The translations under genes and the position numbers were made by a program. From contig NZ_PVZN01000001.1 of assembly GCF_003024385.1 (NCBI RefSeq), forward strand, positions 124,001 to 188,000: a stretch of DNA of 64,000 nucleotides, in the 5' to 3' direction. Positions within the stretch are counted from its first letter, which is position 1. Every line of letters starts with the position of its first letter. This document shows, in pieces, positions 1 to 8,892 of this stretch. This stretch comes from Pseudomonas sp. BBP2017. GTDB taxonomy: Bacteria; Pseudomonadota; Gammaproteobacteria; Pseudomonadales; Pseudomonadaceae. The notes under the pieces are model-generated. The model was not told where the DNA came from. It worked only from the letters and a program-made list of their open reading frames with translations, and ran no database searches.

Positions 1-81
1 TGGCAATTGCGCACGATTCGCGCGGACCAAGTGGTGTTCCACATCCCTGGGCATGGCGACCGCACACTGCCCCTGCCGTAA
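1..81 (+). CDS. C-terminal end of a PilL2-like ICE pilus protein (partial)
   Basis: The window opens in frame inside a gene whose last 26 codons end at a TAA at 79-81. The visible tail includes ADQVVFHIPGHG and ends RTLPLP. From memory, this resembles the end of the PilL2 proteins that precede the TIGR03759 gene in PFGI-1-type ICEs, and the next gene here is that one. PilL2 belongs to the type IV mating pilus module that stabilises donor-recipient contact. Only the tail is visible, so the identity rests on context and this short match. Confidence 0.5.
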   Translation, partial: WQLRTIRADQVVFHIPGHGDRTLPLP

Positions 82-91
82 AGAGGTGCTT

Positions 92-811
92 ATGGCTCGG
101 TTCTCTATCCTCTCGCTCATCCTGCTCCCCAACTGCCTGTTCGCAGGAGTGGCGTGGAGCGTGCCAAAGCTGGTCGACTCTGCCCCGCAGTTCAGCGAAC
201 AATCGCGGCTGGATCGGCAGCCATCCGATGCGGCTCGGGCCAAGGCCTGGGGGCTGACGGATGATGAGTGGGCCAAGTTCAAGCGCCTGCAGGCTGGGCC
301 CCGCCACTACTGGTCGCCACAGCTCGACCCGCTCACCACCCTCGGGGTGGAAGCCAACTCGGACCAGGAACGGCATCACTACGCCGAACTGCAGGTCCGT
401 CTCGAAGCCAAACGCGCCGAGCGTGAGCTGGCCTACCAGAAGGCCTATACCGCCGCCTGGGTGCGCCTGTTCCCGGGCATGTTGCCGGTGCAGGGTCTGG
501 CCGATGAGTCCGCTACGGTGAGCAACAGCCGCTTTGCCCTGTTTGTGGAGGAACGCTGCGCTCCCTGCGTCACCAACACCCAGCAGTGGCTGCGTGCCGG
601 CGCGCACCTCGACGTGTACCTGGTCGGCAGCCAGGGGAATGATGGGCGTCTGCGCCAATGGGCACATGACGTGGGCATTACCCCCGCCCACGTCAACAAC
701 GGCCAAGTGACGCTCAACCATGACCGCGGCCGCTGGTTCGCCCTGGGCGCCAGCCGCCCGTTGCCAGCGCGCTTCCAGCAGGTGGACGGGAAATGGCAGC
801 GCCTCGACTGA
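92..811 (+). CDS. ICE conjugation protein, TIGR03759 (PFL_4693-like) family, exported
   Basis: 239 residues from an ATG at 92, preceded by AAGAGGTG as ribosome binding site. An in-frame ATG at 53 lies inside the upstream gene and is less likely. The first 19 or so residues form a signal peptide. The C-terminal half has a thioredoxin-like CAPC (C156, C159) after FVEER, which suggests a periplasmic redox-fold protein, perhaps helping disulphide formation in the mating apparatus. The family is a fixed part of PFGI-1/clc-type transfer regions, just upstream of the transglycosylase, as here. Its 3' end overlaps the next gene by 19 bp. Confidence 0.85.
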   Translation: MARFSILSLILLPNCLFAGVAWSVPKLVDSAPQFSEQSRLDRQPSDAARAKAWGLTDDEWAKFKRLQAGPRHYWSPQLDPLTTLGVEANSDQERHHYAELQVRLEAKRAERELAYQKAYTAAWVRLFPGMLPVQGLADESATVSNSRFALFVEERCAPCVTNTQQWLRAGAHLDVYLVGSQGNDGRLRQWAHDVGITPAHVNNGQVTLNHDRGRWFALGASRPLPARFQQVDGKWQRLD

Positions 812-1347
812 TCCTCGCGCTGGCCCTGACTGGCGTCAGCGCCGCTCAGCCGGGAGCCCTGCCGCCGCCAGCCTATCAGTTGGCCGCCGCGCGGGCCGGC
901 ATCCCCGCCTCCGTACTGTTCGCCATCGCCCTGCAGGAGAGCGGTACGTCGCTGCGGGGTCACCTTATACCCTGGCCCTGGACCCTGAATGTCGCCGGCA
1001 CGCCGCAGCGCTTTGCCCGCCGTGATGAGGCTTGTGCCGCACTCAAGCTGGCACTGATCCGCCACGCCCCCAAGCGCATCGATGTCGGGCTGGGACAGAC
1101 CAACCTCGGCTACCATCCGGACCGCTACCGCAGCGCCTGCGATGCCCTCGATCCACGCGCCAACCTAGCCGTCACTGCCGAGCTGCTGCGCGCCCACTAT
1201 GCCGACAGCGGTGACTGGGTCGTGGCGGCGGGCCGCTATCACCGGCCTGCTGGCGGTACACCCGCAGTGCGCTACCGCCGACAGTTCAGCCAGCACTGGC
1301 AACGTGTTCAGGCGGTCGTGTCTTCTCCGAGAGGGCCGCAGCCATGA
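793..1347 (+). CDS. ICE lytic transglycosylase (SLT-like)
   Basis: 184 residues with a signal peptide (about residues 1-18). The SLT-like core shows SVLFAIALQESG, with E49 as probable catalytic glutamate, and a later GLGQTNLGYH resembling the GLMQ-type substrate motif. VirB1-like enzymes of this kind cut peptidoglycan so that the type IV secretion channel can cross the periplasm. It overlaps both neighbours, so it is co-transcribed and probably translationally coupled. The ICE position between the TIGR03759 and TIGR03765 genes is standard. Confidence 0.85.
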   Translation: MAAPRLILALALTGVSAAQPGALPPPAYQLAAARAGIPASVLFAIALQESGTSLRGHLIPWPWTLNVAGTPQRFARRDEACAALKLALIRHAPKRIDVGLGQTNLGYHPDRYRSACDALDPRANLAVTAELLRAHYADSGDWVVAAGRYHRPAGGTPAVRYRRQFSQHWQRVQAVVSSPRGPQP

Positions 1348-1763
1348 ACCGCCCGCGCTGGCTGGCGCTGTGCACCTGCCTGTGGTGGACGGTTTTCGCG
1401 CTCGCTGCCCCCAGCCAGCTCCCCGATCCCCGCACGCTGACCTGGGTCCTGCCCGTGCACAGCGCGCGCCTCTCACCGGGTGCCGTGCCGCCGAGGGCGT
1501 TGAATCTGCCAGGTATCTCGTCGTTGTTCCTGGTCGGGCAAGATGCCGCGTCCCTGGAATGGTTGGCCCAGCATGCACAGACGCTGCAGGACTTGGGTGC
1601 CAGCGGTCTGGCCGTCGAAGTTGCCGACGCCCAGGCCTTGCGCCGCATCCAGGCAGCAGCTCCGGGACTGAACATCTGGCCGGTGAGTGGCGACGACATC
1701 GCCGAGCGGCTGGAGCTGGAGCACTACCCGGTGCTGATCACGCCCACCGGGCTGGAACAATGA
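1344..1763 (+). CDS. ICE protein, TIGR03765 (PFL_4695-like) family
   Basis: 139 residues starting in a 4-bp ATGA overlap with the transglycosylase gene. A signal peptide covers about residues 1-21. The mature part contains VLPVHSARLSPG and a later IWPVSGDDIAERL segment typical of this ICE family. The function is not established; a periplasmic part of the mating channel is likely. Its position immediately before traD fits the usual order. Confidence 0.85.
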   Translation: MNRPRWLALCTCLWWTVFALAAPSQLPDPRTLTWVLPVHSARLSPGAVPPRALNLPGISSLFLVGQDAASLEWLAQHAQTLQDLGASGLAVEVADAQALRRIQAAAPGLNIWPVSGDDIAERLELEHYPVLITPTGLEQ

Positions 1764-1772
1764 GAGTGCATC

Positions 1773-3899
1773 ATGGGTGAGCATGCGATGGAATCCCTGC
1801 TGCGCCCTGCCGTGGAGCTGTACACCGTGGGCATCTGCGTCGGCGCTGGCGCGCTGTGCCTGCACTCGCCCTGGGCCGTGGCGCTGTCGCCCGAAGTAGG
1901 GACCGGCATGGCCCTGGCCTACACCGCGTTCGGCCTGAAGCGGCTCAACGAAGCGCGGATTGTCCTGCGCTATCGGCGCAACATCCGCCGCCTGCCGCGC
2001 TATTCGCTGACCAGCCGGCAGATACCGGTAAGCGGCAAGCGCCTGTTCATGGGGCGCGGCTTTCGCTGGACGCGCCTGCACACGCAGCGTTTGCTCGAGG
2101 CTCAGGACCCGGCACTGGCCCACTACGTCAATCAATCGGCCGCCCACCAATGGGCGCGGCGGCTGGAGCATCTGCTGGAGAAGGCCCCACCCGGGCTGTC
2201 GCTGCTGCACCGCCTGACCGCCTGGGACAGCCCATTGAACCCGGTGCGGCCGCTGCCCCCGGTGGGTGGCTCGCCACTGCTGCATGGGGTCGAGCCGAAG
2301 GAACAGGAAGCCAGCTTGCCGCTAGGCGAACGCGTCGGACATACCTTGGTGCTGGGCACAACGCGGGTCGGCAAGACGCGCCTGGCCGAGGTGTATATCA
2401 CCCAAGACATCCACCGGCCAAGCCAGGAAGTGGTCATCGTCTTCGACCCCAAGGGCGACGCCGACCTGCTCAAGCGCATGTACGTGGAAGCACGGCGCGC
2501 CGGCCGCGAGCACGAGTTCTACGTCTTTCACCTAGGCTGGCCGGAGATTTCCGCCCGCTACAACGCTATCGGCCGCTTCGGCCGCATTTCCGAAGTCGCC
2601 ACCCGGATTGCCGGCCAGCTGAGCGGCGAAGGCAACTCGGCTGCGTTTCGCGAGTTCGCCTGGCGCTTCGTTAACATCATCGCCCGGGCGCTGATCGAGC
2701 TCGGCCGGCGCCCGGACTATCTGCAGATCCAGCGGCACGTGGTAAACATCGATGCGCTGTTCATCGAGTACGCTCAGCACTTCTTCGCCCGCCATGATCC
2801 GCAGGCCTGGGAAGCGATCGTGCAGATCGAAGGTCGCCTGAACGAAAAGAACATACCGCGGCACATGATTGGCCGGGAAAAGCGCGTGGTCGCCATCGAG
2901 CACTACCTGACTGCCAAGCGCATCTTCGACCCGGTGATGGACGGCCTGCGCTCGGCGGTGCGCTACGACCGCACCTACTTCGACAAGATTGTGGCCTCAT
3001 TGCTGCCGCTGTTGGAAAAACTCACCAGCGGCAAGACCGCGCAACTGCTGGCTCCCAACTACACCGACCTCGACGATCCACGGCCGATCTTCGACTGGCT
3101 GCAGGTCATCCGCAAGCGCGGCATTGTCTACGTCGGCCTGGATGCGCTGTCCGATGCCGAAGTCGCCGCTGCCGTCGGTAACTCGATGTTTGCCGACCTG
3201 GTCTCCGTCGCCGGCCACATCTACAAACACGGCATCGACCACGGCTTGCCAGGCTCCTCTAGCGCAGCGGACAAGGTGCCCATCAATCTGCATGCCGACG
3301 AGTTCAACGAACTGATGGGCGATGAGTTCATCCCATTGATCAACAAGGGTGGTGGCGCCGGTATCCAGGTCACCGCCTACACCCAGACCTTGAGCGACAT
3401 CGAAGCGCGTATCGGCAACAGGGCCAAGGCCGGCCAGGTCATCGGCAACTTCAACACCCTGCAGATGCTGCGGGTGCGGGAAACCGCGACCGCAGAACTG
3501 CTGACCAACCAACTGCCCAAGGTCAACGTGCAGAGCCGCACCCTGGTCTCTGGCGCGACGGACACCGCCGATCCTGATGCCCGTACCGACTTCACCTCCT
3601 CCTCGCAGGACCGAGTGACCACCACCGCCGTGCCCCTAATCGAACCGGCGCACATCATCGCCTTGCCCAAGGGCCAGATGTTCTCGTTCCAGGAGGGAGG
3701 ACAATTGTGGAAGGTGCGCATGCCGCTACCAAAGCCGGCTAGCGACGATGCGATGCCGGCGGACCTTCAGATCCTGGCTACGCGCATGCGCGAGTCCTAC
3801 AACGCCAATGCGGGGGGCTGGTGGAGCAGCGCTGGCGGTGCACCAACGTTAGATTTCGATCCCGAGATGCCTCCACCGGGGCGCAGGCATGCCTCATGA
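1773..3899 (+). CDS. traD: conjugative coupling ATPase TraD (SXT/TOL subfamily)
   Basis: 708 residues. It is the type IV coupling protein that brings the relaxase-DNA complex to the secretion channel at the inner membrane. Membrane segments lie at about residues 15-45. The P-loop is GTTRVGKT (195-202), followed by IVFDPKGD as Walker B, then a long all-helical insertion and a second acidic LHADEFNEL motif. The C-terminal part has QMLRVRE and the RTLVSGATD segment seen in ICE TraD proteins. The start ATG is 10 bp after the previous stop; a second ATG lies at 1788. Confidence 0.92.
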   Translation: MGEHAMESLLRPAVELYTVGICVGAGALCLHSPWAVALSPEVGTGMALAYTAFGLKRLNEARIVLRYRRNIRRLPRYSLTSRQIPVSGKRLFMGRGFRWTRLHTQRLLEAQDPALAHYVNQSAAHQWARRLEHLLEKAPPGLSLLHRLTAWDSPLNPVRPLPPVGGSPLLHGVEPKEQEASLPLGERVGHTLVLGTTRVGKTRLAEVYITQDIHRPSQEVVIVFDPKGDADLLKRMYVEARRAGREHEFYVFHLGWPEISARYNAIGRFGRISEVATRIAGQLSGEGNSAAFREFAWRFVNIIARALIELGRRPDYLQIQRHVVNIDALFIEYAQHFFARHDPQAWEAIVQIEGRLNEKNIPRHMIGREKRVVAIEHYLTAKRIFDPVMDGLRSAVRYDRTYFDKIVASLLPLLEKLTSGKTAQLLAPNYTDLDDPRPIFDWLQVIRKRGIVYVGLDALSDAEVAAAVGNSMFADLVSVAGHIYKHGIDHGLPGSSSAADKVPINLHADEFNELMGDEFIPLINKGGGAGIQVTAYTQTLSDIEARIGNRAKAGQVIGNFNTLQMLRVRETATAELLTNQLPKVNVQSRTLVSGATDTADPDARTDFTSSSQDRVTTTAVPLIEPAHIIALPKGQMFSFQEGGQLWKVRMPLPKPASDDAMPADLQILATRMRESYNANAGGWWSSAGGAPTLDFDPEMPPPGRRHAS

Positions 3900-3934
3900 G
3901 CGCGCCGTGAGTATGTGAACACTGTGGAGTCGAT

Positions 3935-4663
3935 ATGCCTACCACCCCAGCCAGTCCACCTGCAGTGCAACGACGTCCGGGCCTCATCTTCGGCATGCTC
4001 GAACTTTGTCTGCGCCTGCTCGGCCTGCTGTTCGCTTCGCTGATCTTCTCCATCGTGCTGGAGTTCGTAGGCATGCTGTGGTTCTGGCCCGAGCAGGGCT
4101 GGCATCACAGCCATGCCATGTGGCTAAGCGAGCTGGGTTGGCTCAGTGGCCACTTCAAGAATTCGCTGCTTGTGCAAGAACCAGCACAAGCGACGGCGAA
4201 GGTACTTGAACACCTGAACAACTGGGTCGTGGTGTGTTCCGGATGGGCGCAATCCGACACTCAGCTGAAGCTGCTCAGTCGAGGAGCTTCATTGCAGGGG
4301 CAGTTCGCGCAGGTCTACGTTGTGATGCAGGATTACCTGCTGGCGGCCCTGTTCACGGTCTTCACTTTCGTTGTGCGCCTGGCCGTTCTCACTCTGGCCA
4401 CCCCCCTATTTTTGCTCGCGTTGATCACCGGAGCGATCGACGGGCTGATGCGTCGTGACCTTCGTAAGTTCGGGGCAGGCCGCGAGAGTAGCTTTGTCTA
4501 CCACAGAGCAAAAAGGACATTGCTGTCACTGATTCTCGCACCCTGGGTAATTTACCTATCGCTACCCTGGTCACTTAATCCTAGCTGGATATTGCTACCG
4601 TGCGCTGCACTGCTTGGCTTCATGGTAGCTATTACAACATCCACTTTTAAAAAATATCTTTAG
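3935..4663 (+). CDS. ICE membrane protein, TIGR03747 (PFL_4697-like) family
   Basis: 242 residues. Hydrophobic segments lie at about 26-48, 130-165 and 190-235, so this is a polytopic inner-membrane protein. Motifs FWPEQGW near residue 50 and GLMRRDLRKFGAGRESSFVY near 175 are typical of the family found right after traD. The role in conjugation is unproven; entry-exclusion or coupling-protein partner functions have been suggested for this position. Downstream the expected RAQPRD gene is missing until 14141 because mobile DNA has been inserted. Confidence 0.88.
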   Translation: MPTTPASPPAVQRRPGLIFGMLELCLRLLGLLFASLIFSIVLEFVGMLWFWPEQGWHHSHAMWLSELGWLSGHFKNSLLVQEPAQATAKVLEHLNNWVVVCSGWAQSDTQLKLLSRGASLQGQFAQVYVVMQDYLLAALFTVFTFVVRLAVLTLATPLFLLALITGAIDGLMRRDLRKFGAGRESSFVYHRAKRTLLSLILAPWVIYLSLPWSLNPSWILLPCAALLGFMVAITTSTFKKYL

Positions 4664-4819
4664 CAAGCGTCATTAAACTAGATTACTACCAAATTTCTAA
4701 ATAAAGCCAGCCTACAAATCCTCAAACTACTGACACAACAAAGAATTAATAACTGCACTATGAACTCAAACTAATAATCAGAGCACTCGCCCTATGCAGC
4801 TAGGGCGCGCTCAACTTAG
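4664..4819. other. AT-rich spacer with a small hairpin
   Basis: This 156-bp stretch is markedly more AT-rich than the flanking ICE genes and holds no plausible gene. Near its end GCCCTA-TGCAGC-TAGGGC (4790-4807) can form a hairpin, but no T-run follows, so it is not called a terminator. It marks the left edge of the inserted cargo. Confidence 0.5.
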
Positions 4820-5323
4820 GGAAACTCCGAACAAGCTGCCTTGAGCGCGCAATGAGCAGCGATTTGACGCCGCCAGACCTATTCTTCAGCCGTCAATTGG
4901 CTCAAAACCAAGGCTTTGCCCTGGCTTTAGCGCGCTACAGGCGCACCTCTCCTGCAGTGGTCAATAATTGCCGGCGCACCATCCACAGATTCGACAGTGC
5001 AAACAGCGTGGTCAGTTGCGCCGTGTTCTTGGCCAAGCCGCGAAACCGAGTCTTTACATAGCCAAACTGGCGTTTGATCACCCGGAACGGGTGCTCCACT
5101 TTCGCACGTGCCTGCGCCTTGGCCTTTTCGATCTTGCGCTTGGCTTTGTAGAGCGCGCTGCGTTTGCCCAAGTGCTTGTAAGTACTGCGTCGCGCAGCGA
5201 TCTGCCAAATCACTGGCCGCCCTTCATGCTCTGGTCTTTTCTCAACACCGGTATAGCCCGCATCGGCACAGACGACGTTCTCTGCGCAATGCAGCAGATG
5301 TGCAACCTCCGTTACGTCGGCCA
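4820..5323 (-). mobile_element. truncated IS5-family element (copy 1)
   Basis: This is the left end of an IS5-family element plus the C-terminal part of its transposase (coding from 5323 down to the stop at 4935). It matches the intact element at 12416-12916 with only a few mismatches. It keeps the inverted repeat GGAAACTCCGAACAAGC, preceded by TTAG, a fit to the YTAR target of IS5-group elements. Homology to the intact copy stops at 5323, where IS3-family sequence begins; the transposase start and right inverted repeat are lost. It cannot make a full transposase. Confidence 0.9.
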
Positions 5324-5509
5324 GGCGTAAAGGCTGTGCACGGACATGCCCAGGCGCTGGGCGACATCGGCGACAGGTTTGCCTTTTTCGGTCACTTGCT
5401 TGACCGCTTCGATCTTGAATTCTTCGGGGTAACGCTGACGACTCATGGCACCTCCTATTTGGGCCTCATTATGAGGCTTGGATGTGTCTACGAAACCCGG
5501 GGCGATTCA
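5324..5509 (-). mobile_element. end of an IS3-family element with start of orfA (remnant)
   Basis: On the minus strand an orfA begins at 5446 with MSRQRYPEEFKIEAV and runs through the helix-turn-helix VADVAQRLGMSVHSLYAW before hitting the IS5 junction. Outside it lies a terminal-repeat-like TGAATCGCCCCGGGTTTCG ending at 5509. Only about 186 bp remain. The direct fusion to the IS5 remnant means a deletion joined two elements, or the IS5 inserted into the IS3 element before one side was lost. Confidence 0.8.
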
Positions 5510-5582
5510 GAGTTCAAGCGATTGACCCAACAGATTTTTCATTGAGTGGATAGCGGCCACCAGTGGATCGCGCCCCATCAGA

Positions 5583-5599
5583 GGGGACACATTTTCCCC
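5583..5599. promoter_or_regulatory. 17-bp palindrome upstream of the oxidoreductase operon (candidate LysR operator)
   Basis: GGGGACACATTTTCCCC is an imperfect palindrome followed by AATAC, 82 bp before the oxidoreductase start. The divergent lysR/esterase promoter carries the related GGGGAACCCTATTCCCC, also followed by AATAC (9877-9893). Sharing of spacing, arms and the downstream pentamer suggests a common regulator, probably the LysR protein at 8893-9831. This is inference from sequence likeness only. Confidence 0.45.
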
Positions 5600-5681
5600 A
5601 ATACCTTCACTACCATGCAGACCTGTTTATCTGAAAGCCGCTTACACAGTAGTAATCGGCTTGAAATAATGAGGTTTAGCA

Positions 5682-6686
5682 ATGACTTCTCTCAGCCCTT
5701 CCCTTGAGCTCAGTCCCGAGCTTGCAGCTCACCCAGCCTATTCGCGAGTGTTCCAACCCGAAGGTCTCACCTTCGGATACATCATGCCTCTGGAAGGCTA
5801 CCCAAATTCGCCGTTCCCTACTTTGCAGGATCATCAGCGCCTTGCTCGAATCGCGGATGAGGCTGGTTTTGCAAGTTTATGGATGAGGGACGTGCCCTTC
5901 TACGATCCAAGCTTTGGTGACACCGGGCAGATGATCGACCCCTTCGTCTACCTTGGATATTTGGCAGCCGTAACTAAAAAAATTGCTTTGGGAACGACAG
6001 GAATCGTTCTTCCACTGCGCGAGCCGTTGATCGTTGCTAAACAATCTGTGTCGGTTGACCAGCTCACCGGTGGACGATTCTTGTTAGGGCTCTCCAGCGG
6101 AGATCGCCCGATTGAATATCCAGCATTCGGGATTGATTTCGAAGCGAGAGAAGAACGATACCGGGAAGGCTTCGAGCTGATTAAGACAGTCACTGAAAAC
6201 AGCTTCCCAAGCGTCTCAACCAAACTTTTCGGCCAGCTGGAAGGCTTGCTAGACATGGTACCCAAGCCAGTTGGCCCTCGACTCCCCATGATTGTCGTAG
6301 GCCGGGCCCGTCAGACGCTTGAGTGGATAGCCAATAATGCCGATGCCTGGATTTGGCATCTGAGCGACTTCAATCGTTTGCCCGGCCTCATCCGCGAGTT
6401 CCGTTCTGCCAGTCAGACCGGCAATGCAAAACCATACGGCTACGCGACGTTTTTCGATCTGGCGAAGGATCCGAGCACACCGCTGGAACGCGGCTACAAC
6501 GGAATAAGGATCGGGCGTAATGCTCTCGTGGAGCTCTGGAAGCGGCAGCAGGATGAAGGTGTTTCGCACGTTGCCTTAAATATAAAACCCCTACAGCGCC
6601 CAGCATCTGATGTCCTGGAGGAGATGGCCGAGTATGTCCTTCCACACTTCCCAATTGGCCAACCTGTCTCGAAGGTGACCCAGTGA
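5682..6686 (+). CDS. luciferase-like flavin-dependent oxidoreductase (LLM class, TIGR03571-like)
   Basis: 334 residues of the bacterial luciferase fold, a TIM barrel using FMN/F420-type flavin. Family marks are TFGYIMPLEGYPNSPFP near residue 30, the RIADEAGFASLWMRDVPF strand-helix unit near 60-80, and LTGGRFLLGLSSGDRP near 130. These enzymes often insert oxygen into ketones, sulphonates or similar substrates; the actual substrate cannot be read here. The stop overlaps the next gene by 4 bp. With an HSL-family esterase and an exporter nearby, a Baeyer-Villiger-type oxidation followed by ester or lactone hydrolysis is a plausible but unproven pathway. Confidence 0.85.
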   Translation: MTSLSPSLELSPELAAHPAYSRVFQPEGLTFGYIMPLEGYPNSPFPTLQDHQRLARIADEAGFASLWMRDVPFYDPSFGDTGQMIDPFVYLGYLAAVTKKIALGTTGIVLPLREPLIVAKQSVSVDQLTGGRFLLGLSSGDRPIEYPAFGIDFEAREERYREGFELIKTVTENSFPSVSTKLFGQLEGLLDMVPKPVGPRLPMIVVGRARQTLEWIANNADAWIWHLSDFNRLPGLIREFRSASQTGNAKPYGYATFFDLAKDPSTPLERGYNGIRIGRNALVELWKRQQDEGVSHVALNIKPLQRPASDVLEEMAEYVLPHFPIGQPVSKVTQ

Positions 6687-7630
6687 CCGGCTCGAGTGAT
6701 CGCACCGACATTAAGGGCGTTATAGCCACCTTTCTGGAAGCCTGGGAGAGCGGTAATTGGGAATCTGCTGGGGATATATTCACTGACAATTGCCAGCTGG
6801 TAACAAGCCACATGTCCGCTCATGAGGGTGGACGCAAGATTGTCAGAGCTTTCCAGCAAGACCGTGCAAAGGCTGATGGCTTTTCAGTGACGGCAACCAA
6901 TCACTATGTGGGTGGTGGAGAAACCGACGCCAATTTCAGTTTCTACGCCTATGGCCATATCAGCAAAGCCACAAAGTCGGCCACGCTCGGATTTGGAATG
7001 ACTGTCACAGGCTCTCTGAAAAAGACAGCAGGCACCTGGCGCCTCGATAGCGTGCTGATTGCCTTGAATTGGGTAACCGGGGACTACTCGCTTGCAATTC
7101 ACTGGCAGCTTCCACCAGGTGACGACGGATGGAGGATTGGCGACCCAGCCCCGACCATCGTTAGCGAGCTGGATTCGCCATGGCTTGCTTTCCCTAACTC
7201 AACGGCTTCGGTGACCAGCGCGGAGTGTATTGCTGAAACCTACGCTCGTTACTCATGGGCGCTGGATCAGGCTGACATGCAGCTGCTTGCTCATTGCTTT
7301 ACCAACGACGCCGCTGGTGATTTCCAACCGATGGGCCTTATTGAAGGGCGCCACGCGATCATCGGCTCCTTCAAAGAGTTTCGCAGGCCCTGGCCGTGGA
7401 TGCAGCATTTCGCGGACGTGCTGGAGATCAAGTCCGACGAGGAAAAGGGTGTAGCGGAAATGATTGTCGGCAGAGTCATTCCTGGAAACTCACACACGCA
7501 AGATGGCACGCCTCTCTATGGCGCGCATTACCGGATGCGGCTTCGTCGCAAGCATGAGGGATTCTGGCAACTGACCTGGAGCGAGTACCGCCCAGGCTGG
7601 TTCAATGCCAATGAAGCACCAAGAGTTTAG
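6683..7630 (+). CDS. tandem NTF2/SnoaL-like protein
   Basis: 315 residues starting with GTG in an overlap (GTGA) with the oxidoreductase stop. Two NTF2-like cone folds are visible: residues about 8-125 begin IKGVIATFLEAWESGNW, and about 170-310 begin ECIAETYARYSWALDQAD, with the typical GRHAIIGSFKEF helix. NTF2/SnoaL domains serve as small-molecule enzymes (isomerases, dehydratases, cyclases) or ring-hydroxylase small subunits. Coupling to the flavin oxidoreductase suggests action on the same substrate or its product. No catalytic residues can be assigned with confidence. Confidence 0.8.
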   Translation: MTGSSDRTDIKGVIATFLEAWESGNWESAGDIFTDNCQLVTSHMSAHEGGRKIVRAFQQDRAKADGFSVTATNHYVGGGETDANFSFYAYGHISKATKSATLGFGMTVTGSLKKTAGTWRLDSVLIALNWVTGDYSLAIHWQLPPGDDGWRIGDPAPTIVSELDSPWLAFPNSTASVTSAECIAETYARYSWALDQADMQLLAHCFTNDAAGDFQPMGLIEGRHAIIGSFKEFRRPWPWMQHFADVLEIKSDEEKGVAEMIVGRVIPGNSHTQDGTPLYGAHYRMRLRRKHEGFWQLTWSEYRPGWFNANEAPRV

Positions 7631-7648
7631 TCCCTTCCTGAAAACGCT

Positions 7649-8399
7649 CTAAGGCCGTGGCGCCGTACTATCTCGGACGACGAGTTCGATTTGTATGCGC
7701 TCGCGGCGTGCAAGTGGGCGCCCCTCGATCAGCGCAACGATGTTGTTGGCGCTGCTGATACCAATTTTCGAAGTCGCCACCCTGACGGTCGTCAGGGCTG
7801 GTACGTAGGCAGCCGCGAACTCGATATCATCGAACCCGCTGACTGATAGTTCTTTGGGGACGTCGATCCCTTTGGAACGCGCTTCCGCCAACGCTCCGAT
7901 ACAGGTGAGGTCAGTGCTGCAGACAATGGCTGTAGGCTTGGGGTTAAGCTCCATAGCAATCCGCAGCCCGGCGCGCCCTCCCTCAATCGTGAATGGCTGC
8001 TCAATAATCCGTTCACTTGAAAGCTCGATCCCTGACTCGAGTAGCTGAGCGGTGATTCCTTTCAGACGGTATTTTGCCCGTTCGTTGTGAGAAACAACTC
8101 CACTGATCATGGCGATACTTTGATGACCAAGGCTAAGCAAGCGCTTGGCTATCAATCGCCCCCCCTCCTCATTGCTGAACCCCACTCAGTGATGGTTGTG
8201 AGCACCATCTAGCGACCAAATGAGGATGAATGGGCATTGGGCGGCAGTTAGTACTTCATAAATTTCAGGACTGTGTTCAGTACCCACCAACAGTAGGCCT
8301 TCGACGCCCCGCTCAATCATGTTCCTTACGTTTACCAGTTCTTGCGCCTGGTCGTATTCATGGGAAGAAATGATCAGGTGATAACTTCGTGCCGGCCTA
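7649..8399 (-). pseudogene. LacI-family regulator, N-terminus missing and nonsense codon
   Basis: On the minus strand the ligand-binding half of a LacI/PurR regulator can be read from about YHLIISSHEYDQAQELV, through MIERGVEGLLLVG, to the C-terminus at 7649. The typical HHSVGF position is interrupted by TGA at 8186-8188, where a serine codon would be expected. The DNA-binding headpiece is absent; at about 8400 the sequence switches to a dehydrogenase fragment. It is therefore non-functional as a repressor, although the 178-residue distal part remains open. It converges on the NTF2-like gene. Confidence 0.85.
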
Positions 8400-8690
8400 C
8401 TGCTTGGTAAGCGCTGTACCCGTAGGTCATAAACGTCGTAAACACTGCCTCTGTTAGCAGCAATGCAGTGTTCAACGCTGGAGTACCAAATGAGTTATTA
8501 CCTCCGGCAGACTGACATTGTTGCGCCTCAAACTTTTTACTGATGGCGTCGCCGATGCCTGCGGCGAAAAACCTTGCAGGCGCACGGACAATCACTTCGG
8601 TGTCAACGACGACTGCGGAGGGGTTCATGTTCAGGTACTCGACACCAACGACCTTGTGCGCTTCGTCGTAAGGAGCGCCAGTAGCTCCTA
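8400..8690 (-). pseudogene. internal fragment of a glycerol dehydrogenase-like (GldA) gene
   Basis: The minus strand reads VVGVEYLNMNPSAVVVDTEV, then APARFFAAGIGDAISKKFEA and LNTALLLTEAVFTTF, a stretch from the middle of iron-containing alcohol dehydrogenases of the GldA type, including the conserved GIGDA segment. Neither end of the gene is present. The 3' side runs directly into the LacI fragment. It appears to be rubble from a dihydroxyacetone/glycerol locus, captured with the cargo. From 8691 to 8892 nothing recognisable was found. Confidence 0.7.
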
Positions 8691-8892
8691 CAAAACGCAG
8701 TCATGAGCATCTGCGCCAATCATATTGAGGATGTGGAAAACACCGGCGCACTAAGCCTCTGTGGCACTGGCTCCCTTGGCAGATGCACGGAATACGGGCG
8801 CAGTGCCCACGCCTGGAAGTCGATGCTCAAGTGAGATGAATACGCGATGCATATGCTAGGTATCGACTAGCCGCGCGGGCTTCGCTCACGGG

